Shown here: in pieces, positions 7,567 to 11,116 of the stretch
Position numbering within the stretch: position 1 is the stretch's first letter
How the letters are laid out: every line of letters begins with the position of its first letter
Assembly: GCA_946635125.1 (NCBI GenBank)
Contig: CAMPBB010000006.1
Location: 1 to 11,116, forward strand
Direction: 5' to 3'
Source of the DNA: an uncultured Clostridia bacterium
Lineage (GTDB): Bacteria > Bacillota > Clostridia > Christensenellales > UBA1242
Length of the DNA stretch: 11,116 bases
Notes under the pieces: model-generated
Databases searched by the model: none
What the model saw: only the letters and a program-made list of their open reading frames with translations
Told to the model about the DNA's origin: nothing
Translations under genes and position numbers: made by a program

Positions 7567-8490
7567 ATGAGAATTGTTATAAAAGGAATTGGGAAGCCTC
7601 AACAAAACACCTATGACGGTGGTGATGATGACGATGATGAAGATGATGATGATTCTTTTGTGGATAAGCATAACCATGTTGATCACATCAAGAGAAGACA
7701 ACTTCATGATGATGGTGCCAAACAGCAAATGTTAAACGATCAAGCACAAGATGAAGAAGAACAAGAGGAACAAGATCAGCAAAATGAAGAAGCGGCTGAG
7801 CAGGCAGGACAACAAGCGGCAGAAGCCCAGCAAGAGCAAGAACAACAGAAAGACCAAGATGGTGGCGAAGATGGCGGAGATGAAGATGGCGGAAGTGATG
7901 ATGGTGGTGACGAAGATGGCGGAGATGATGAAGGCGATGAAAAGAAAGGCAAACTAGCAAAGGCAAAAGAAAAAATTGACGACATGAAGGGTGCCTTCAG
8001 TGACTGGAAAAACAAAAGAAAGAAGAAGAAAAAGTTAAAGAAATTAAAAAGAAAAGTTAAACTCAAAGAGGCAGTAGACAACTCTTTGGGTCCATATCAT
8101 AAAAACATGATCCCAGAAAGGCATGCTAAACAAGTTGCCGCACGAGAAAAAGATGAAATACCAAGACCTGTAACATATGATCAAAAACAGTTATTGGAAA
8201 AATTTAAAGAAAAGCAAGAATTAGGGAAAAAGATTCAAAATTTAAGACCAGACGAAGCAAAAGATGTTGACAAACTTGAAGCGGAATACAAGAAAAAAGA
8301 CGAGGAAGTGAAAGAAGAGGGCAGATATCTTATGAAAGACCTCTTAAAAGCAGACATTAGACGAGCAATGGAAGGTCCAACTGGTTGTTGGAAAGATTGT
8401 AAAGCAGCTTTTTTAACAATGAATGCAATTGCAATATGTGTTATTGGTGGAATTATTGCAATGGTTTTGGGGCTATGCGGTGTGTTTTAA
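7567..8490 (+). CDS. Uncharacterised charge-segregated protein with a C-terminal membrane anchor
   Basis: I do not recognise this 307-residue protein. Order along the chain: a short N-terminus MRIVIKGIGKP; a run that is almost pure Asp/Glu (17-29); a His-containing stretch HNHVDH (35-40); a Gln/Glu/Ala-rich segment (about 52-98); an Asp/Glu-Gly-Gly repeat zone (97-126); a very basic patch (about 148-168, including RKKKKKLKKLKRK); a charged helical or coiled-coil-like part (about 186-265); then GCWKDCK and one hydrophobic helix, about 280-304, ending 3 residues from the C-terminus. There is no signal peptide. The layout suggests a tail-anchored protein with a large disordered cytosolic domain; function is unknown. 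Its weak ribosome binding site, Gln/Asp/Gly-rich composition and more frequent GGC codons differ from neighbours. It has its own promoter and overlaps the convergent small gene by 4 bases. The continuous 307-codon frame and the membrane tail argue that it is a real gene. Confidence 0.75.
   Translation: MRIVIKGIGKPQQNTYDGGDDDDDEDDDDSFVDKHNHVDHIKRRQLHDDGAKQQMLNDQAQDEEEQEEQDQQNEEAAEQAGQQAAEAQQEQEQQKDQDGGEDGGDEDGGSDDGGDEDGGDDEGDEKKGKLAKAKEKIDDMKGAFSDWKNKRKKKKKLKKLKRKVKLKEAVDNSLGPYHKNMIPERHAKQVAAREKDEIPRPVTYDQKQLLEKFKEKQELGKKIQNLRPDEAKDVDKLEAEYKKKDEEVKEEGRYLMKDLLKADIRRAMEGPTGCWKDCKAAFLTMNAIAICVIGGIIAMVLGLCGVF
7855..7940 (+). repeat. Imperfect in-frame GATGGCGGA-type repeats coding for Asp/Glu-Gly-Gly
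   Basis: The stretch repeats GATGGCGG and GATGGTGG variants separated by GAA/GAT codons, coding for (D/E)DGG units at residues 97-126 of the protein starting at 7567. Units differ mainly at third positions (GGC/GGT/GGA), so they are old or selected at protein level rather than a fresh expansion. Local G content is clearly higher than in the surrounding AT-rich DNA. Confidence 0.7.
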
Positions 8491-8693
8491 GATAATATGT
8501 CCAAGAAGTCATTAGTTTGTGAACTAGACTGAAAATTGTTAAAACATCTTCTTCTGTTTGTGGAAAATGTTAAAGCAAGAAGAGCAATCAAGAGAACAAG
8601 AAGCAAACTTGTGTTGTTGGCAAGGTTAACTCCGTTGCCTGTTGCCCATAAACCAATAAGTAAGACTAAAACAACTGAACTAGAAACTGTCAT
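8487..8693 (-). CDS. Small two-helix membrane protein of unknown function
   Basis: The product has 68 residues and I recognise no family. Two hydrophobic helices, about 6-18 (VVLVLLIGLW) and 28-44 (TSLLLVLLIALLALTFS), are joined by a short polar loop. They are followed by STNRRR (44-49) and a polar Ser/Gln/Asn tail, so the C-terminus is probably cytosolic. It is a real gene because a strong ribosome binding site, AAAGGAG, lies about 9 bases before the ATG (complement of the TTCTCCTTT at 8701-8709), and because the hydrophobic pattern is coherent. Its stop overlaps the stop of the convergent gene at 7567-8490 by 4 bases. No terminator is seen between the two. A small membrane accessory protein or a type I toxin-like peptide are both possible; neither is shown. 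Confidence 0.68.
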   Translation of the reverse strand: MTVSSSVVLVLLIGLWATGNGVNLANNTSLLLVLLIALLALTFSTNRRRCFNNFQSSSQTNDFLDILS

Positions 8694-8726
8694 AAAATTT
8701 TTCTCCTTTAAATGATTTTAAAATTA

Positions 8727-8756
8727 AATATGAAAAATTTTAAAAAAATGTGCCAA
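8727..8756 (-). promoter_or_regulatory. Weak candidate promoter for the small membrane protein gene
   Basis: On the minus strand TTGGCA (complement of 8751-8756, 5 of 6 matches), 18 bases, then CATATT (complement of 8727-8732, 4 of 6). The position, about 35 bases upstream of the start, is suitable. The -35 falls inside the left arm of the plus-strand terminator at 8747-8779. Confidence 0.3.
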
Positions 8757-8779
8757 CACTGGGTGCATTTTTTATTTTT
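8747..8779 (+). terminator. Plus-strand intrinsic terminator upstream of murB
   Basis: AATGTGCC (8747-8754) pairs with GGTGCATT (8762-8769) through six Watson-Crick and two G-U pairs, with a 7-base loop and a long T-rich run to 8779. The two G-U pairs exist only in the plus-strand RNA; on the minus strand they become A-C mismatches, so it works in one direction. The only plus-strand gene it can serve is the one ending at 8490. Confidence 0.65.
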
Positions 8780-8810
8780 TTAACAGCATATACATTTGTT
8801 GGAGGAGAAT

Positions 8811-9707
8811 ATGAATTCATTTGAAAACACTCTTTTAAATAAATTTAAAAAAATCACAACACAAGACAAAAATTTCAAGGAAATCACAACTTTTAAAATT
8901 GGTGGTGACATAAAATATCTTGTTTATCCAAACACAACAAAAGAGCTTTGTGGGGTTATCAAACTTTGTCTTAAACACAAAGTTAGGTGGGTTGTTTTAG
9001 GGAATGGTTCAAATGTTTTGGCTAGTGATGATTTTTTTGAAGGGGTTGTGATTTGCACAAAAAACTTAAAAAATGTGAAGGTAAAGAAAAATTGTGCGTT
9101 TGCCGAGTGTGGAGCAATGCTTTTTTGGCTCGTTTTAAAAGCGAAAGAAAAAAATCTTTCTGGGCTTGAATGGGCTGTTGGAATTCCGGGAACCGTTGGC
9201 GGAGCTGTTGTGATGAATGCTGGTGCTTTTGAAAAAGAAATTTTCGAGAACTTAAATTATGTTTTGGTGTTTGATGGGAAAAGAGTTAAAAAGTTAAAGA
9301 AAAAAAACATAAAATATTCCTATCGTCACACGCAGTTTCAAAATTTTGAGGGAGTTGTTTTGGGGGCGTCTTTTTTTCTTTTGCAAAAATCAAGTGATGA
9401 AATTGAAGAAAAAATTGAATTTTTTGTGCAAAAACGCAAAAATATGCAAAATATTTGTTATCCAAACGCTGGAAGCGTGTTTAAAAAACCTCAAAAAGAT
9501 TTGTCTGCATCTGCTCTTATTGACATGCTTGGCTTAAAAGGCACTCAAATTGGTGGAGCAATGATTAGCAAAAGTCATGCGGGCTTTATTGTGAACACAA
9601 ACAATGCAACTTGCAAAGATGTTCAAAAACTGATTGATTTTATTTTAGAAAAAGTTTATAATATGTTTAATATAATTTTGGAACTAGAAATTGTTTATAT
9701 TAAATAA
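8811..9707 (+). CDS. murB: UDP-N-acetylenolpyruvoylglucosamine reductase MurB (type II)
   Basis: MurB is the FAD enzyme that reduces UDP-GlcNAc-enolpyruvate with NADPH to UDP-MurNAc, the second committed step of peptidoglycan synthesis in the cytosol. From ATG 8811 it has 298 residues, typical of type II enzymes of Gram-positive bacteria. FAD-binding motifs are TTFKIGG (26-32), LGNGSNVL (63-70) and the long signature GLEWAVGIPGTVGGAVVMNA (118-137). The active-site Arg is in SYRHTQF (R172). The proton-donor Ser is in NAGSVFKKP (S222), and GGAMISKSHAGFIVN (248-262) follows. A C-terminal catalytic Glu is likely E291 or E293. The frame is open to TTG 8796, but GGAGGAG (8801-8807) just before ATG 8811 decides the start. 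The next gene begins 15 bases after the stop, suggesting an operon with the PHP gene and whiA. Confidence 0.96.
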   Translation: MNSFENTLLNKFKKITTQDKNFKEITTFKIGGDIKYLVYPNTTKELCGVIKLCLKHKVRWVVLGNGSNVLASDDFFEGVVICTKNLKNVKVKKNCAFAECGAMLFWLVLKAKEKNLSGLEWAVGIPGTVGGAVVMNAGAFEKEIFENLNYVLVFDGKRVKKLKKKNIKYSYRHTQFQNFEGVVLGASFFLLQKSSDEIEEKIEFFVQKRKNMQNICYPNAGSVFKKPQKDLSASALIDMLGLKGTQIGGAMISKSHAGFIVNTNNATCKDVQKLIDFILEKVYNMFNIILELEIVYIK

Positions 9708-9722
9708 AAGGAGAGACTTGTT

Positions 9723-10445
9723 TTGGAATACATTTTAACAGCCGACAATCACATGCACACATATCGAAGTGATGGAAATCAAACAATTGAAGAAAACATT
9801 TTGGAAGCAATCAAGAAAGGGCTTACAAGCATTGCCATCACAGACCATGGTCCATTTCATCACAAAAGTGCTCGTTGTGAGTTTGAATGGCAACTTGTTA
9901 ACAAGCATGAATTAAAAAGACTGCAAAAAAAATATCCAGAAATAAAACTATTGTCTGGAATTGAAACAAATCTTGTGTCATTAAGGGGAGATATTGACAT
10001 AACAAAAGAGCAAGAAAATGCTTTTGACATTATTGTTATGGGGCAACACAGAACTCCACATGGCTTAAAATGGTGGGATAACTTTGCTTGGCGTCTTCGA
10101 AATCTTCTTCCAACAACAAAGAAAAGAAGAGAAAAAACAACAAAGGCATATTTGCTTGCCATGGAAAATCACAAAATAACAATTTTGGCACACTTAAATC
10201 GTTACATGAAAGTTAACATCAAACCAATTGCGGAATTGGCTGCGAAAAAAGGAATTCTTATTGAACTAAATGGAAAGGGTGTTAACTTTACAGAACAAGA
10301 GATTCAAGACATTTTGGATTCTGGTGCAAATTTTGTGATTTCAAGTGATGCTCACAGAAAAGAACATGTTGGCAATCCAATAAAAGTTTGGGAGTTTTTG
10401 AAAACTCACAACATTCCAAAAGAAAGAATTGTAAACTTAAAATAA
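9723..10445 (+). CDS. PHP-domain metal-dependent phosphoesterase-like protein
   Basis: The product has 240 residues and a complete PHP fold, the family of histidinol phosphatases, polymerase-associated PHP domains and YcdX-like phosphatases. Metal-ligand motifs in order: NHMHTYRSDG (H10, H12, D17), TDHG (D41, H42), GIETN (E81), GQHRTPHG (H109), LAHLNRY (H157) and SSDAHR (D209, H211). The reaction is probably phosphate ester hydrolysis at a multi-metal centre; the substrate is not known, and histidinol phosphatase should not be assumed because no his genes are nearby. The start is TTG at 9723, the only start codon placed properly after the AAAGGAGAG ribosome binding site (9707-9715). It lies 15 bases after murB and 11 before whiA. 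A PHP gene beside murB and whiA is a recurring arrangement in Clostridia. Confidence 0.88.
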   Translation: MEYILTADNHMHTYRSDGNQTIEENILEAIKKGLTSIAITDHGPFHHKSARCEFEWQLVNKHELKRLQKKYPEIKLLSGIETNLVSLRGDIDITKEQENAFDIIVMGQHRTPHGLKWWDNFAWRLRNLLPTTKKRREKTTKAYLLAMENHKITILAHLNRYMKVNIKPIAELAAKKGILIELNGKGVNFTEQEIQDILDSGANFVISSDAHRKEHVGNPIKVWEFLKTHNIPKERIVNLK

Positions 10446-10456
10446 GGGGATAAAAA

Positions 10457-11116
10457 ATGTCATTTTCATCAGATGCGAAAAATGAAGTTGTTAAATCAGA
10501 ACTTCCACAACAAGAGTGTTGTGCAAGGGCAGAACTTTCTGCTCTTTTTCGCACATGTGGTGAATTAAGTCTTGAAAATGGGGAATATTCACTGGAACTC
10601 ATAACAGAACTTTCTGACCTTTATTCAAGAGTGTTTGACTTAACAAAAATTATCTACAAAGACTTTTCTGAACTCACGCTCATAAAAGAACAAAAATCAA
10701 ACAATATCACAAGATATCACATTGTTTTTGATGCCCAAACAACAAAAAAATTGATGGTGGATTGTTATCTTGTTCGGGAGAATGGAGAATTTTTTTCAGG
10801 GGTTGCAAGAGCCGCTGTTGAAAAAGAGTGTTGCATGAAAAGTTTTGTTCGTGGTGCGTTTTTGGGATGCGCTAGTGCAAATATTGTGATAAAAGATATG
10901 TCGGACCTAAAAAAGCACACTGGCGGATATCATTTGGAATTTGTTTTTTCAAGCATGACTCTTGCTGGGGATTTTGCCCACATTTTGTCTGAATATCAAA
11001 TTCACGCAAAGGTGATGCAACGAAAAAAAGTTTTTGTGACCTACATAAAAGAAGCAGAACTGGTTAGTGATGTTTTGGCGTTAGTTGGAGCAAACAATGC
11101 TGTGATGGTTCTTCAA
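10457..11116 (+). CDS. whiA: WhiA, sporulation/cell-division regulator (partial, 3' end outside window)
   Basis: The 220 visible residues match WhiA, a DNA-binding protein with an N-terminal LAGLIDADG endonuclease-like fold and a C-terminal helix-turn-helix. Streptomyces WhiA controls sporulation septation, and in Firmicutes it influences division and chromosome segregation. Seen here: MSFSSDAKNEVVKSEL (1-16), ECCARAELSALFRTCG (20-35), EKECCMKSFVRGAFLG (122-137), GYHLEFVF (157-164), KVFVTYIKEAE (191-201) and LVGANNAVMVLQ (209-220). The catalytic acids of homing endonucleases are absent, as in all WhiA. The HTH lies beyond the window. The ATG at 10457 has AAGGGGA (10444-10450) upstream and is 11 bases after the PHP gene, so whiA is co-transcribed. 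The loop between GAFLG and YHLE appears longer than in Bacillus. Confidence 0.95.
   Translation, partial: MSFSSDAKNEVVKSELPQQECCARAELSALFRTCGELSLENGEYSLELITELSDLYSRVFDLTKIIYKDFSELTLIKEQKSNNITRYHIVFDAQTTKKLMVDCYLVRENGEFFSGVARAAVEKECCMKSFVRGAFLGCASANIVIKDMSDLKKHTGGYHLEFVFSSMTLAGDFAHILSEYQIHAKVMQRKKVFVTYIKEAELVSDVLALVGANNAVMVLQ

Noticed and set aside
7669..7686. HNHVDH in the acidic protein as a catalytic or metal site
   Set aside because: It sits in a low-complexity region with no surrounding motif of a known metalloenzyme.
7688..8081. Long minus-strand open frames (His-rich and Ser/Phe-rich) opposite the acidic gene
   Set aside because: They mirror the repetitive GAT/GAA/AAG codons of the plus-strand gene and have no ribosome site; low-complexity shadows.
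8796..8810. TTG 8796 as the murB start
   Set aside because: The GGAGGAG ribosome site lies inside this extension and points to ATG 8811.

Overview
The window reads as chromosomal DNA from an AT-rich, endospore-forming member of the Firmicutes/Clostridia. The reasons are a SpoIIE phosphatase, a Gram-positive type II MurB, WhiA, a YycJ-type metallo-hydrolase, strong AAGGAG-type ribosome binding sites, and codon use biased to A/T at third positions. I cannot name a genus. No phage, insertion sequence, CRISPR array, rRNA or tRNA gene was seen. All gene-free stretches are under 150 bases.

Layout. (1) 1-1019: the tail of an unrecognised plus-strand gene faces a minus-strand yycJ-like gene, with a nested bidirectional terminator between them. 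(2) 1178-4942: spoIIE then tilS on the plus strand. tilS has its own clear sigma-A type promoter and a terminator that overlaps its stop codon. (3) 5030-7422: a flippase-like membrane protein (lysylphosphatidylglycerol synthase TM-domain family) and trpS, coupled by an ATGA overlap and closed by a strong terminator. (4) 7567-8693: the least explained part. A 307-residue protein with a long acidic Gln/Gly-rich region, a very basic patch and one C-terminal membrane helix converges with, and overlaps by 4 bases, a 68-residue two-helix membrane protein on the minus strand. (5) 8811 to the end: murB, a PHP-domain phosphoesterase-like gene and whiA (cut by the window edge), closely spaced and probably one operon.

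Working together. Recognised genes cover sporulation signalling (SpoIIE), AUA decoding (TilS), tryptophan tRNA charging (TrpS), peptidoglycan precursor synthesis (MurB), and growth/division control (WhiA, possibly YycJ). The spoIIE-tilS and murB-PHP-whiA pieces are remnants of arrangements common in Firmicutes. hprT/ftsH are not seen after tilS, and rapZ/yvcK are not seen between murB and whiA. The best candidate for something undescribed is the 7567-8693 convergent pair: both products are predicted membrane proteins, I recognise neither family, and no terminator separates them, so each transcript may be antisense to the other gene.
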